Of a stretch of DNA of 64,000 nucleotides, positions 28,601 through 42,442 are shown piece by piece. Source of the DNA: Mugil cephalus (lineage: Eukaryota; Chordata; Actinopteri; Mugiliformes; Mugilidae); NCBI RefSeq assembly GCF_022458985.1, contig NC_061779.1:15359001-15423000 (forward strand), given 5' to 3'. The number at the start of each line of letters is the position of its first letter. The stretch's first letter is position 1. The translations under genes and the position numbers were made by a program. The notes beneath the pieces are model-generated. The model did not search any database, was not told the origin of the DNA, and was given only the letters and a program-made list of their open reading frames with translations.

Positions 28601-31600
28601 AACCTTTTATCGGTCTGCCTAATCGCCTCACTCGATTTCACTCGTTTTATGGTGAGGTCAAGTTGGGGTCTGATGAATGCTTGGTGACGCCTGAACTTTC
28701 AAGGTTTTCAGGGGGGGTAGGTGAAAAATTTAAAAGTTTGTTCCGTCAATATGTTCTGCAAATATTTGTGCACCTAATATGGTTTGGTTAAAAAAAAAAA
28801 AAAAAAGTTGACTTGTTAATAGGGTTGTAGTTATTGTTAATGGGTTCTGGTGATAATGAACATGAAGATTTAACCAGTTAATAATTTAGTCTATAAAACA
28901 GGTCACAGTTCGAAAAACAAAGTTCAGCTTATCAGATGTCAGCTGCTGGAAAAGCTACTGATTATCTAATCATCACAACTCTCCTTGCTCCAGTATATTA
29001 CAATTTACATAATAAGGCATGTAGTCTAACAGCAGCATGTTATTTCATCCCTCCTTCTGCAAAGCAATGTCTCGTTAAATTAGTAGCGTGTCCATTTAAA
29101 ATAAGAAACTACACTCCTCAGGGTTTATTTTGGACTTGACTGCAGGATTTCAGCATCTAATTCAAAGCAAACATACTATTCGGTCGCACTCTTTGCCGGC
29201 GCCGATGAGTTATGCTGAATGTCACCCATAATGTTTGTTCCGTGCGGCGACGTCGAGTCACTGCGCTCCTCATCCAGGAGGCAGAGTGTCAGAGTGCGAT
29301 TTCACCTTGAGATGCCTCACAATCACAACTCCCCGCTGCAGCCGGGTAGCAGACGCCCATTAGTCACCCATTCAGAGTTACTTCACAGTGTTGGTAAAGA
29401 GTCAGACCTCAGAAATTTCCACCCAGAACAAATCTTTAATAGCGGGGGTTGTTTGTGGCTAACACGTGTCCTTGGCCCTGCCCCAGGTGTGAGGTTTCTG
29501 CTTTCCTCACCAATAGGAGCAGAAAAGCTTCAACGTGGGTTTTATGGTTTTTTTTTTGTTTGTTTTTTTTATTTTTTTATTGCGCCTCTGCTGCTGCTGC
29601 TGCTGCCGCTGCCGCACTCAAACACTTGCATAACACTAGGAGGTCCACATTAGGACTACAGCTCTTTTGTTCGGATGTCATCCCAACCTTTTACAGTGAA
29701 AAAGTACCTGGCACCTCTCCAGCGTTCTTCTTTTGAGGAGTAGCCCTGAGAATCAGAGGGCCTTGGAGGAGGAAAAAAAAAAAAGGCGCTTCCCCTCCAT
29801 CACCTCTTTTGAAACAGAAACACCATGACGCCGCATTAACTGATGATTGTACCCTACACTCAGCCCGCGGGGAGCCCACTGGACCTGCTCCCCCTGCGTG
29901 AAATGAGTGTACGCGAAGTGCCTTTCAAATGTCAACAACATACATTTACAGTAAAGCATTCCGCTCCAAGAGCATGTGCAGTAATGTGCGGGGATGAAGT
30001 CATTCAAAATATCCACTGAGCTTAGTGAGGGGAAATATTTATCAGTGGACGGGGAATAAAGCTGAACCGCTGCCACAGGATGGGTCTGAGTTGTGTTAGC
30101 GGTTCGCACGAGGCGGGGAGAAAAGAGAGGGAGAAAAGTCTGAGGAAAGACGGGGTTAGACGAGGCGAGGGGGAGGACAGGTGTCGGAGCGTGGTCTCTG
30201 CCGAAAGTACATGTGGAGGGAGCATGAGGGACCTGAGGGACTGAGGCTCTGACTAGCTGCTTCTTCTTCTTCTTCTTCTTCTGCTGCTGCTGTGTCCAGA
30301 GATTGCCCCGCTGCAGCTACGTGCTTATTCTGGCGTACACGTGACACGCTCTCACTCCCCTGCCCCCAACTCACACATACTGTACCTCCCATCACTCTCC
30401 ATACAGTACACTAATCCTGCCCCCGCGCCCCCCCGCCCCCCCGCCCATTCTCACATTTTTACACTCTCCTAATTCTTTTGGGGATCTTTCAGTCCGCCTT
30501 TTTTTTTTCTTTGTTGTGCCATCCTGCCTGGCTAACCCAGAAGATTACAAATGGGTACAGTAGCATCCTTCCTCCACGTGAACTTTCCTGTCATAAAATA
30601 CAACTGCTGCTCTTTTACCATTATAGTAAACCCAAGGAAAGTTCAGATCCCAAAGATTTTTGGCTGTTGTAAATGTTTTATTTTTTTTTTCTGTACACGC
30701 ACACACATCTTTTCCGTCAAATAAAGACGCCGCAGAGCTAATGAGGAGAACGGATATGATGTGAGCCGCAGATTTTTTTTTTTTTCTCCCTCCCAGTACA
30801 GCTTGTGCTTCAGGAAGCGGTCACACTGAAGAAAGAGAAAGAGCTGGATGATTCATACCCCCAGCTTTGAGCACGGTTTTGGCATCACGGCTACGATGGT
30901 GACGTTATAAATTTTGTTTCACTCCGAGGCAACAGTCGTCACAGCAGGGTGCGGATTTGATTCCGGTCTGAACCCTTTTGCTCTCTATGGCTCTTCGCTG
31001 GCACCTGTCAAACAAAGGAATAAAAGGCCAAAGGAACAAAAGAAAAATACATTCAGTTGTTGCAACATGTGAAGCACAGACATGCTCGTAAACACTCATC
31101 ATAGCTCTGTTTTATTCAAGTGTAAAAGACAACAATTACTAAGAAGGGCGTGCTGAAACGAAAAAGTAGACTCAGTTTGATCGGTGTCTGAGACATTCTC
31201 ACCTATCACAGCAGAAAATAAACAATAAAGTTAATAATTGCCAAGTTTCTTTTAGCTCATCCGCTTTTAGTGTCCTGGCATATCCTGGCTCACCCGTCAC
31301 ACTTATGGCCTGTTATGGTTTTCTTAGTTTGATAAGCCATGGCATCATGCCCTTAACTAAATACAACCATGTTGCCATGCATCCTCTGTTGATTTTTTTT
31401 TTTTTTTTTTGTGGGGGGAGGTGAGATCAGGACTACTAAGGCCTGGGGCTGTAAACAGGGGAAAACATTTAGATCAAGAAGCACAGGTTGGGCAGGTTTA
31501 TTTCATATCTCAACATTTGTACATCTTGATCATTTAAAACCATTTTCCAACGAGAGTTTGAGTTTCAGACGGACGAATTTCCGTATTCATGTGACTTTTC

Positions 31601-34600
31601 GTTCGGTGCGAACCAGAATGTGACTTAAATTCAGTGAAATCTGTCAGCTAGTTGCTAATTGTGAGGGTTTACAAACAGGTTTGTGATGTTAGCTAGAAGA
31701 CCTTGAGGACTGTGATGTTGCAATGCTGAATTCCGAGTAACGCGCATTGTTATGGCATTGTTTGGTTTTCAAAGAAGAGGACACCAGTTAGACTCTGAAA
31801 TGTGACTCACTGCTTATAGGCTCTGGCTGGCTGTTAACTCTCTGATTATCAGATGGGACAGAAACAAGGGCGCCCACCAATGAGTTCTGACTCGGTGGAT
31901 ACGATCCTATTTGACAGACTGACACAACCGTAGGATTTTGCTCGGGTTTGCTGACTGTTTGTCCGGGCAACGCTGCAGTGTTAGCCTTATCAGAACACGT
32001 CCGATCTAGTCAAGGAAAATCGTGTTCACTCATGTACCGATGCGATGGAAAACATAAAGAGAAAGGCTGACTGTGACGTCACCCACGTCTACGCATGAAC
32101 GCACTTCAAAGACTATGGCCAACAACCAGCTAGCAACTACGGTACAAACATCCTTAAAGTCGCTCTATCGGTTGGTCTACTTTTTACTTTTGACGTCTAC
32201 TTTGCTAGTTCAGAGATATCTCTCTTTCCGCCACAGATTCAGCATGCTGAAATGAAGACACCACGTCGGCTGCTGCGTTGCTGCAGTTTGTGCCAACGGT
32301 GCAGAACTCACCTGAAAAACAGGTGTCACAGACTAACGCCAGAAAATGAAAGAGTTTTTGCTCGGTGCGTCACAGCCCTAAGCCCGAGACAGGAAAAATT
32401 ACAGGCGGTCTAGACCTTAGCTGAGGCACTGTTGGCCACGAGGGCGCTCACGCAAAACTGTACCTTCTGTTTTGCGCAGCCGTCAGTGAATTAGTCGCCC
32501 CTGATGCCTTCAGCGTATGAAAAGGAAGACTTGGGGGATGAATGGATGGAACGAGTAAACAGCGTGCACCGAATGCTGAGAATAATTCTGTCACACTGGC
32601 TTAAATGATGATGTAAATATTTGAGCAGATGTTAGGGATTCATGATGAAACCTACAACAGCCACGTGCATAAAGACCACGTCTATGTAAATAATAGAAAG
32701 GACGGCATTAGAACAACAGGGTGAGGTATAGGAAAATGTGAGAGAGACTGAATGTTGAGGGTTTTATTGCATTGGTCATTGTTTAAACAAAAAAAAACTC
32801 AAATTCGTTCTTATACTGTGTTGTTTGTTCGCCTCTGACTGGCTTCAAAACCATATTTTACGACATGTGTACGTGAGAGGCTGGATCAAATGGAAACACG
32901 TGCTCACTTGAAAGCTGTTCAGACCACCGGAGACAAGCCTCAGTCTAATATCAGTACTGTATTATTATTTATTATTTATATTTTCAAGTTGTGTCTCAAC
33001 AGATAGAGGCGACCCCACAACTAGGACTGGTATGATGTTGACATGCCATCAAGCTGGGGGATCCCCCCCCCCCCCCATATTCCAGATTAGATCCCCCAAA
33101 TGTTCCTCACATGGCCCTGCTTACGAACTGGGTGTGTAAAGTATGGAAAATTCCAGGTTTTGCGGAGAGGAGCAGTTGCGTGTGTTTACTTCTCCATTTC
33201 TCCAGAGACATTAACTAGGTCAAGCGCAAATGAATCTGCCAACAGCCTAAAGAGTAGCAGTGACAGGGTGGGGGGTGTGGGGGGGTATTCTGTGGAATTT
33301 GGGCACAAATCTCGGCATCAGGATGAAACGCTGTCTCCTAATTTTAGCCCGAGCCTCCCCCATGGCCCATTAACTTTTCTAGGGCCGAATTTGTGCAGGA
33401 TTGTTCGGAGCTCGGCTCAGCGGGATCTTAGTTTAGCAGTTTAACGGCCGCACGGCTAATTATGCAGCGCCGCAAACTGATCCAGTCAAGGACAGTCCGC
33501 ATTACAGCCAGTTATCCGGCAATAAATCTGCTTTTCCGCGAGACTCAGGAATTTTTAAGTTATTTATTTTCTCTTCCCATAAAGCGCTAAATTTTCCCTG
33601 TGTGTTCTTGTGAATGTGCTTCCACTTATGATTTCATACCGGGTTGGCCCGGCCGGAGTTAAGCCCATCCTCTCTGTGGTATTTTCATTTAGTCAATAAA
33701 ACGTGACCATGCAGTGAGACTGTGGGTTATTTTTCCAGATACACCTTCTCCACTTCCTCTCTGATAAATATCTCTGTCTGCGCTAGTGTTTGTGTTTCCC
33801 CTCTGTAAATATCAAGGCCGTGAACCAGCGGAACACATTTCTGTAACAATACATTATAAATCCCACTGACTTTTAATTTTATCAAAGGACGACAGCAGGG
33901 TGCAGTAAATAATTTTCATGGTGTATAAGGGCCGGGCGAGGGAAACTGCGTAATTACATAAGGAGGATGAATGATGTAATGGAAACAAACATATATTTTG
34001 GGTTTAGCCCTGTGCAGCGTACATCCCAGACACACGTGCATGGTGGTAAAGGGGTGTGAACAGAGGGGAAATGACCTAAAAACACGACTAAGCACACCGA
34101 GTCTGACAACTGATCCCCGGGAGGACAGGTTTCGAGCCTAATTTACGGGGGTCTGCTTTTCCACAAGGTCACTGGGTTCACTAGGTGTCACAGATGGCTG
34201 AGCCCTGAGAAGCTGGTATTTCTCAGCAAAGAGAGGAGGGGGATGGGTTTTCAGCAGGTCAGCGGGTTTGTGTACATTACTGTGTGCTTGTACATGGAAG
34301 GCCGCGGACGTCGTTGCATCAGTATTTTACGCAAACAGTTAGTGAAATGATGTCCTTTTATGATTGGAAATTTGGATTCAAACCTTTCCATTTCCACTCC
34401 GCAAAGACCGCAACGAACATGATGTCATCTCATTTGCAGATTTATGTCATCTGATAGTAGGGAAAGAGAAAGGCGTCGCGTCCCTCAGAAGTCGCCGGCT
34501 GTACGCACAAATGACAACGGACCGCATGCAACTTCTGTCTCGCGTCTGATCCGGAAACACTTGAGAAGTAAGGTGGCAGTGCACTTGCTGGTGCTTAACA

Positions 34601-36476
34601 CAGTGACCTTTCATTGTTCCTGGTCTCAGCGGAGCTTTTCTGTTCATCTCTTATGAAAACATTCGTGCTCATCCAAGCTGCCTGCTGAGTGACTGACATT
34701 TCCTCGTCCTGCACAGAATAAACTCTCACTCAGCACAAGGTTTATGGTCATTTTTTAATCACTGACTCAGTCTTTGACTGTTTTGTGTCTGCAAAATAAA
34801 AGCCACCTAAACTAAAAAACGAAAAGCTGTTGCACATGCAGTGTATTTGCGTGGACTCTGTTTCTTACTCTGCTCAAGGGAGCGCGGTAAAAAAAAAACA
34901 CTCGTATTCATGTCATTATTGGTGTGTGGTTTAAACTTACAAATGCTTGTCAGCACGGCCAGACGTTTGTTTATAGAACTTTTAGTCTTAAATGAACTGC
35001 ATGACTAATAGTCTGCTAAAGAACTCTTGACACAAAAGTTTGAGTCAACCCTCAAGGAAAGTTTAAGTGCCTGAGATCTGGCCATTTTTAAATCGTGTCA
35101 CTTCCTTCCCCATCGCGTTATTGGTGACAAATTACTGAAAGACTATAGGGTGCTAGAGAATTTGGGTCAAACGTCCCTGTTCCCTATGTCCCCATTCACT
35201 CCTCCGAGCTTCTGCAGGAAAGTATTGACAAGAAATAGCTTCCAGCTATTCTTCCCACACATGACCCGACCTTTGGCACCGGCCTTAGAGCAGAATGTAA
35301 CAGGACACAATTTGAAATGCGAGGTCTAGTGTGACCTGCCAGAGAATTCATTTTCTAAAACATTCACAAGGGGGGGTGGGAGGGGGGTAGCTAAAATGTC
35401 ACAGTTGAGCCATAGATCACTCAACAAATCGTTCAAATGAGGTCAGAGGTCTAAGTCTCACCACGAAATACGTGAGGTTATTCTGTTGTAGAGGGTGGGT
35501 GGCTCCTAGTAGCGGCATATCATTTATCATGCAAACTACATGATCGGCCTTTAAGGGAGTGTACAGGCATTGATTGAGCCACGGCAGTTGGAATATTTCA
35601 GATGGTTTTCATTGTTCAACGACACAATTTTTTTTCTAAACCTTCATGGTGTTTGTTGTCTCAGACATTGAGTTGAAAACTTCCTTTGGCATTTAAAAGA
35701 CACCTGGCAATGCTAATGTGTTTATAATAATCCATCAATAATCCATTAAAAAAGTAAAATGGTAGCACATCTCAAATTTCTCAAAGTCCAGGACAAAATA
35801 CTTTCATTTCACAACTGGGTAACATCACAAAACACACTGATGCTTTTGGGCATAAAGCCTTCTTCGGAGCTTTTATAATCAATTTTTGCAATCCTGTTAG
35901 GACGCAAGGTTTTGACTGATTGGGAATGTGACAATATCTCAGCCACTGTAAAATGTATTCACTAAAATTCCGTCATAGATATCAAGTCTGATACACCTAG
36001 TGACTAACCTAGTTAAGCTATTGGTCTGTCCCATTTACAATATGTCTGCCCTGTAGTCTCTGCCTGAGTGCTAGAGACGTCTTTACAGGTGATGATGATT
36101 TCCAATTTTTGATCATTTCCTGCTGAGAGGATTTCCACTAGACATCTGTAAAGGCTTATGAGAAAATCAGAGATGAATCGTCCACCAAATGTTAACCCGA
36201 AAGGCAGCACCTGTTCACCATTTGGGAAAGGCATTTATAACAACAGTTGATTGAAAATAGTGGAACATTTTATCAGTTTGTGTCCATGATTGTTTTCTTC
36301 AACACTTTTCTCGTTTTTCCTCGAGATGTCAGAAACAGCAAAACTCTCCACTCACCAGAAACCTTTATTTATTTCCGTCATGATCTAATTGTGAAAAAAG
36401 TCATCACGTTTAGAAGCTCTGTGACAAAAAAGACAGCTAAAGTAAACGGATACCTTGCAGACCAACCGTCACTGAA

Positions 36477-36700
36477 CATTAACCCCCTGAGCCCTGAGCT
36501 TTTATTTGGTGTGCATTTTTAATTTCTTTGGGATCAGTAGGACCTAAGACGCATAAAAACTAAGCCTCATCTTTCAACAGGAAGTTATAGTTTTTGCAAA
36601 ATAACAATGTCCTCATATGTGGACACTGGGATTATTTCATTATCCATATTATAATAAAGCTACCAATGTGTGACGAAATATAAAACTGTTTATTTAAATA
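36477..36700. mobile_element. Possible piggyBac-like or other DNA-transposon remnant
   Basis: The segment starts with TTAACCCCCTGAGCCCTGAG and continues with TTTCTTTGGGATCAGTAGGA and AATGTCCTCATATGTGGACA, wording I associate with interspersed fish repeats flanked by TTAA. The right end was not found, so extent and class are uncertain. Confidence 0.3.
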
Positions 36701-39700
36701 CCTGTACATGACAAACGAGAACTTGGTAATTAGCATGGATGTAGCTCATTGATAAAATTTGTTAAATTTACAGGTCATGTCAAATCATAAACATTCATCA
36801 GCATAAATAGAGTTACTTAGTTAGCCATAGAATCTTAACCATAGAATTTGATGAAGCGTTGTTCTTTGTCCACTTTTGTCCTGCGATCGTCTGTAGAAGG
36901 AATCCGCAATCACGTTTTTACATGATAGCATGATAACTAATGTTGCCTATTGACCCTTTGCTAAGACTATTGACTAAAGTGTCCACTAAGAACGGGTGTA
37001 AATGAAGCAGAATAAGCTGCGATAAAACCTAAAACACTTTTAAGGTAATGACATGCCGCTTCCTGTTTGTCATGGTGGTAATGTGGATCAAGTTTTAACC
37101 CAGCTGGAATGCAGATATGCTAAATCCTGGCAGCTTCAACAAAGATTTCGATATGATCGGATTCCTGTGACTCAGTTTTCTTGTGTTGCTATTCTGTTAG
37201 GTCCCATTCCCAGTGTAGCAGCTAACGGTTGTAAATGTAGACGTTAGTAAGCGCGTGCAACTCTTTTATTCCAGTGCATAATATGATGCTAACTGGTTCC
37301 ATATGTGTCAGACCAGGCCCTAAATCACTGACTGCTCGCACCTGCAGAGTAGCTCACGTATAAGGGGACTGACGAAGGTCCGACATGGGCTGGAACATAT
37401 GCACATGATTCCACTGTTTGCACAACCCTGTGAAGATGGAGCCATTGTCATAGCATGTTAACGGGTTGATTATATTAAGATAACAACTATTTCACTCTTT
37501 AATTTACAGCCGCTGGAGCCTCAAGAAAGCACACAAATGGAAGAAGAAGACGTGGCACTAGCTAATGCTTGGAAAAATTAATTCATATTTGCGACACTGT
37601 GATAGATACAACCAAAATCGTTCTGTCACAATGAGTGATCAGTCTTAAAACTACAAAAAATACACTGAGAACATTTTGTACATTTTGATAAAGATACTTC
37701 AGTATTTCTACCTAAATAACTTGAACGCACAAAGAACTTGCGATGGTGGCTGTGCAAGGCTGAACCAAAGCCTTGCAGGCCAGCGAAGGTTGCTCATGAA
37801 TGTGGTTAATCATGGTGAGACAGGCAGGTTAATGGCTCATTGATATTCAATTCATACAGATTTGCTGAGATTGCCTTACAAGAACAACGATTTATGAGAA
37901 CAAGCTCACAGCTGCATTCAATTTCATTTGGCTTCATTTAAGGCGGTCCAATAGAGTCAGCTAGCGAGCATACGTTTAGACGTTTCTGTAAGCACGTCAC
38001 CGACCTCCATAAGCACATATAAGAGACAGTGAGCCTAAGAGGCGAATCAGCCTGCACTCTGTTGCTGCTTTCCATTTGTTCGCCAGAACCATTATAGCTC
38101 TCTGTGCTTCTAATCTTTTCCATCCATGTTTCCCCTGCAATTTTGGAGCTAACAACAAAAGAGTGAACGCATTATGAACTCAAGTTGAAAGCCTGTCATT
38201 AAAAGTAGCTCACTCATGTGCCTGCGCTGTGACTCACGAGCGTGCTTCATTCAGCCTCCCACTCCACTTTGCACATGTCATCTGCTAGTCTGTCCTCCGT
38301 CCATGCTAACGTCAGAGGAGGCTGGCTGTCCTCCTACATGTAGAGTGCGACCAGTTGGATAGGCAGCCTGGTCCGAGTATGAAACCTCTTTGTGGAGACT
38401 GTGATCGACAGCAGACGCAGAGGGCCCTCATACTGCCTGTCTAATTATCAGGCCACATGGGAAACAAGCAAACAGCATGCGATGTGCGATATCAGCTCAG
38501 CGTGCTCCTTCGCGTCCTCCGCTGCTTCTCACTCCGTCCTTGGGCAAAGCCCCGGCCGAGCAGCATCATCGGCATCTTCGCCGCCTTCCCCTTTAGTGCT
38601 CCAGTTACTCCCTCACATGCGCTCTGGCCGGAGATCTGCAGCCTTCGTGGATGCTCTGACAGACGGAAACAGAAATAGCTCCACAAATAGACCCATCCTC
38701 TGGCTCACAGGGGAGCGCTAGCCCCACTTCTGTGTGCTCTTGCCTCCTATTTCATGCGTGCCTCAGGCCAAAACAAGTTAGCTGGGAACCACAGGGAAAT
38801 CAAATTTGGAATTATTAGATCATACCGAAAGTATCAAGGGAAGAAAATGTGCGAATAAATACATATTGTTATGAAAATAGGTTGATTTCTGTCAGTCAGT
38901 ATCAGGATATGAACAATCTGGAGCAGCTTAATTTGAAACGGCAGCTGTAAAACTAGTGTTCTGCAAGGGATTTGCCGTCGGCCTCTTTAAATCTGCAGCG
39001 TTGGAAACCAAGAGACAAACTTAGCTCTTAATATAGACAATGGCAAAATGAAAGCAGCCATTTATCTCCTGGATGCCATTAGCGCTGCGATTGGATTACT
39101 CAAGGCGTCCCTTTCGAATCAGACATGTTACATGATGCTTTTATGTGATAAGAAGGAAGCAGCACTCGCACTGCGAGAATATATGGAAGTTGAGTCTGTA
39201 CGACGCGGACACAATGTGGGGGAAGAAAGAGCATTGAGTTTAAATATAGTATCCTCCTGTGTTCTCATATTTAACGTGCATTCAGTCAAGCCGACGACGG
39301 ATTAACGTTCCCTCTGCAAAAGTCCGCATATAAAACTGGGATAAAATCTTGATGAGGTTTCACAGTGTGTGAAAGTGGGAGGTGAGAGACTGCCAACGAC
39401 TGAGTCAAACCTCCATCTGTGTTGCGGCTCCTGCGTTGCTATTTCTTTTCTCTTTCTTCCTTTGGCAGAAATTCTGTGACAGAAGCAAACGCAGTCTTTT
39501 CCCTGGACTGCTCGTGTCCTTGAGTCGGCCCTCTCTGAAAGGATGCTCCTTTGCATCATCCTTTTTTTCTTCTTCTTCTCCTTCTTTCTCTCGCTCTCTG
39601 CTGCGTGACCTATCTCATTTGCACAACACCTTGCACAAGATTAGTCGTGGAGTGGCGTGACAGGGACATTTCTTATCTCTTGGGTAGCCTCGCCAGCTCT

Positions 39701-40504
39701 GCCTCGCATTTTCAGTTCAATTTTCAATTCAGTTTCAAACGTTCACAAAATCCCAAAAATATTATTTGATGTGAAACTGAAAATATTTACGGCGTGGAGG
39801 AGAGAAATATATAGAATAATATACAACTGGAGTGGCGGAGTTATCTAAATAATTAATTCACAGCTGTGTCCTGTACTATAAGGCATCCTCCAGAGAGCTA
39901 CCTAAGGACTGAGGCCTCAGGCTTAAAGCCTTTGAGTTACTCCTGCAGGAAACATGGAGAGAAAAAAAAAAAAGTATCCCGAGACAGGAGAGGGGCTTCA
40001 AAGCCCTGCTGCATTATTAAACCGGTCTCTCCATCTGCAGACTGCGGCCTGAGGACAGACTCACACCTACTGAATGGGGCGAAAGGAAGCACACAGGAGC
40101 ACTGAAGGGCGCAGATGCAGCAAGCGCCAAAATATTGTTCAAAGTGAGACTCACGAAGCAGCAGCGATTCTAGTCGCGGGTTCTGAGATGCGTGCGTTAA
40201 TTACTTCTCTTCACGCCTCTCTGTACCGTGTCCAATCCAGGTCACGTACAGTCGTCTTCACAGATAGAAATGAAGCTACACCGTGATATGCCGAGCTTTT
40301 AAAAGAATCGTAAACAGTTGGTGAAATGGAAGATGGTGAAAGATATATACATAGATCTTTTAAGCGATAATACAACGACGTGAACATACTCCATATTCTT
40401 ACTCACAGCAAAATGTCACTTCAGGTATGAGCAGCATTTAAACATTAGTGGTACGGGTGAATATAGTTTTTAATAACCTCTTTAGCGACAACTCAATAAA
40501 CATT

Positions 40505-40600
40505 CACTAGATCCCAAACTGATCGAGTGTCTGTGGGATGATCCACAGAACAGAGGCAGGTTGGACCTATTTACACAACAGCTGCAACAAATCCAAACAT
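40505..40600 (+). mobile_element. Small Tc1-like fragment
   Basis: CCCAAACTGATCGAGTGTCT followed by GTGGGATGATCC resembles the part of fish Tc1 transposase genes encoding the Pro-Asp-Leu-Asn-Pro-Ile-Glu region with the third catalytic acid. Only about 100 bases are recognisable, and no ends are visible. Confidence 0.4.
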
Positions 40601-42422
40601 GTCCTCTTTACATTTTTCACAACACTGAATCAGAGTAAAATGGTTAAGCGCGTTAAATGCTCAGGCAAATGCTTACACGTGGTAAGAATGCATAACCTAT
40701 TTGCGCCTCGTCTCGTTCAAGAGGAGACAACACATGCTCGGATGACTAATTCCCTGGGAGAGTCGAGGAGCGGGGTTTTTGGTTACAGTTTGTACTTCTG
40801 ACTCTTACGTCAAAGCTCTTAGCTGCAAAAAGTAGCACAGATACTGATTAGTGGCCTCGCACGTGATATCACTCGGAGGCTCAGATGTCCTCCGCGCTGA
40901 AAGAGATGGAAATCACCAGAGCCCCTCCCTGAGTCTAGTTCGGGGGCAAGAGCTCAGTCACACAAAGTGCTCAAAACGCGAGCCCTCCTTCTTTTCCTTT
41001 TCCGTCCTCCTTTCTGCTGTAGTATCTAGAACCCCCCCCCACACACACACACACTTTGTCCTGACCTCGGCGTTGGTGAGTAATGACGGACGAGGAGTGA
41101 GGGGGGGTTAGATACTGGAAATGCCTCCCATGGCTGACCTTATAAGGCCGTCGGGAAACTGCTGATTTCAGGTTTCAGGGGCTCAAATAGCCACCCCGTC
41201 TCTTTTTTTTCACAACCATGGCTTCAGTCGCCCCCTCCCTCTATTACTTCCAGCATCCTGTCCGTATCAGCTCACATTTCACAGAGGGGGAAGGCCCGTG
41301 CCACAAAGGCTTTCTCGCAGCGTGAGTCCTTAAGATAACGTGCTGGAATTTTTGCCTGCTGTCATTCAGGGACAGTTTACATACGGAGAGACAGCTCTGC
41401 TGCTGGACACAGACTAAAAAAAACGTCCCCTCCTTGTATATTAACCAACAATCCGATGTGTGGTTTAAGCTTTAAATCACATTCTTCAGCCTTTTTGGCT
41501 ACATTCACAGAAGAAGGTGCAACGTGAAGTTAATGCAAGCAGAGACAGCGCGGTTTGGGAACGTTTCAGCATGAGGACGTTTAAAGGTTCGCCAGGAAGT
41601 TTAGTGAATTTCCTGTTTTTAAAAGGTCGATTTCTTTTTCATATTAAAAGGTTGTAGCTAACAAGTGACTCACTGGGTGTTTTTCTCTTTAAACCCACAG
41701 AGAGGAACCAGCAGAACATTTCTGAATCCGCAATATTAAATGATGTGAAACTGCATTTTAAAAGAAGGAGACAGCGTCTGAGAGCAGCACAAATCACAGA
41801 CTGCAGGTTTAATGTGAGGGTGACAGGTTTTGATAAGAAAGAGGAATGCGTGGAATTAGAAGAGATCAGTGTTTCTGCTGCATTCTTTAAGGTCATTGTG
41901 AGTCTGATGGTAAAGTGCTACTGTGCAATCTTGAAGTGCTCTGTTAAAGTCCAGAGATGTTGGTAACCACAATCGCTGTGCACGATCTTTTCCACCGTTT
42001 TGGCATTCCGCTCTGGTCTAAAAACGACAGCTTTTAGAAGTTGTTGGGTGAAATCTGAGGATCTTAAAACAAACCGTTTCATGTAACAAAGGGACCCAAG
42101 CCTTCCGCATGGCCACAAAGAACTGCCTCCAATATTTCTGAACATCCGCGCCCTTCATCTGTTGTTTTTCTTCACTGTTGTGTTTTTTTAATATGCTACT
42201 TTCACCTGCCAGGACGGCGCACATAATAAGCGACGAATTATACTACCAAATGAGTTATTAAAACACATAATTGCTTTTTTTAGTTTGTCGGTTCACATTA
42301 AAATGCAACAGGCTTCAAACTAGATGCAAGGAAAACGCCACCGCCATTAACATCGCGGCCTCTCATCTCGCCATGTGAGGCCTCTTGACGAGAGCAACTG
42401 ATTAAAATGATTAGAGGGAAAG

Positions 42423-42442
42423 CCCCCCCCCCCCCCCCCCCC
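42423..42442. repeat. Homopolymer (C)20
   Basis: An uninterrupted run of 20 C in the interval upstream of ciart. Exact length may be affected by sequencing error. Confidence 0.9.

Noticed and set aside
29219-29653. 144-codon and 95-codon frames with Phe and Leu/Ala runs
   Set aside because: The hydrophobic runs come from T-tracts and a CTG repeat, not from a real membrane helix with supporting context.
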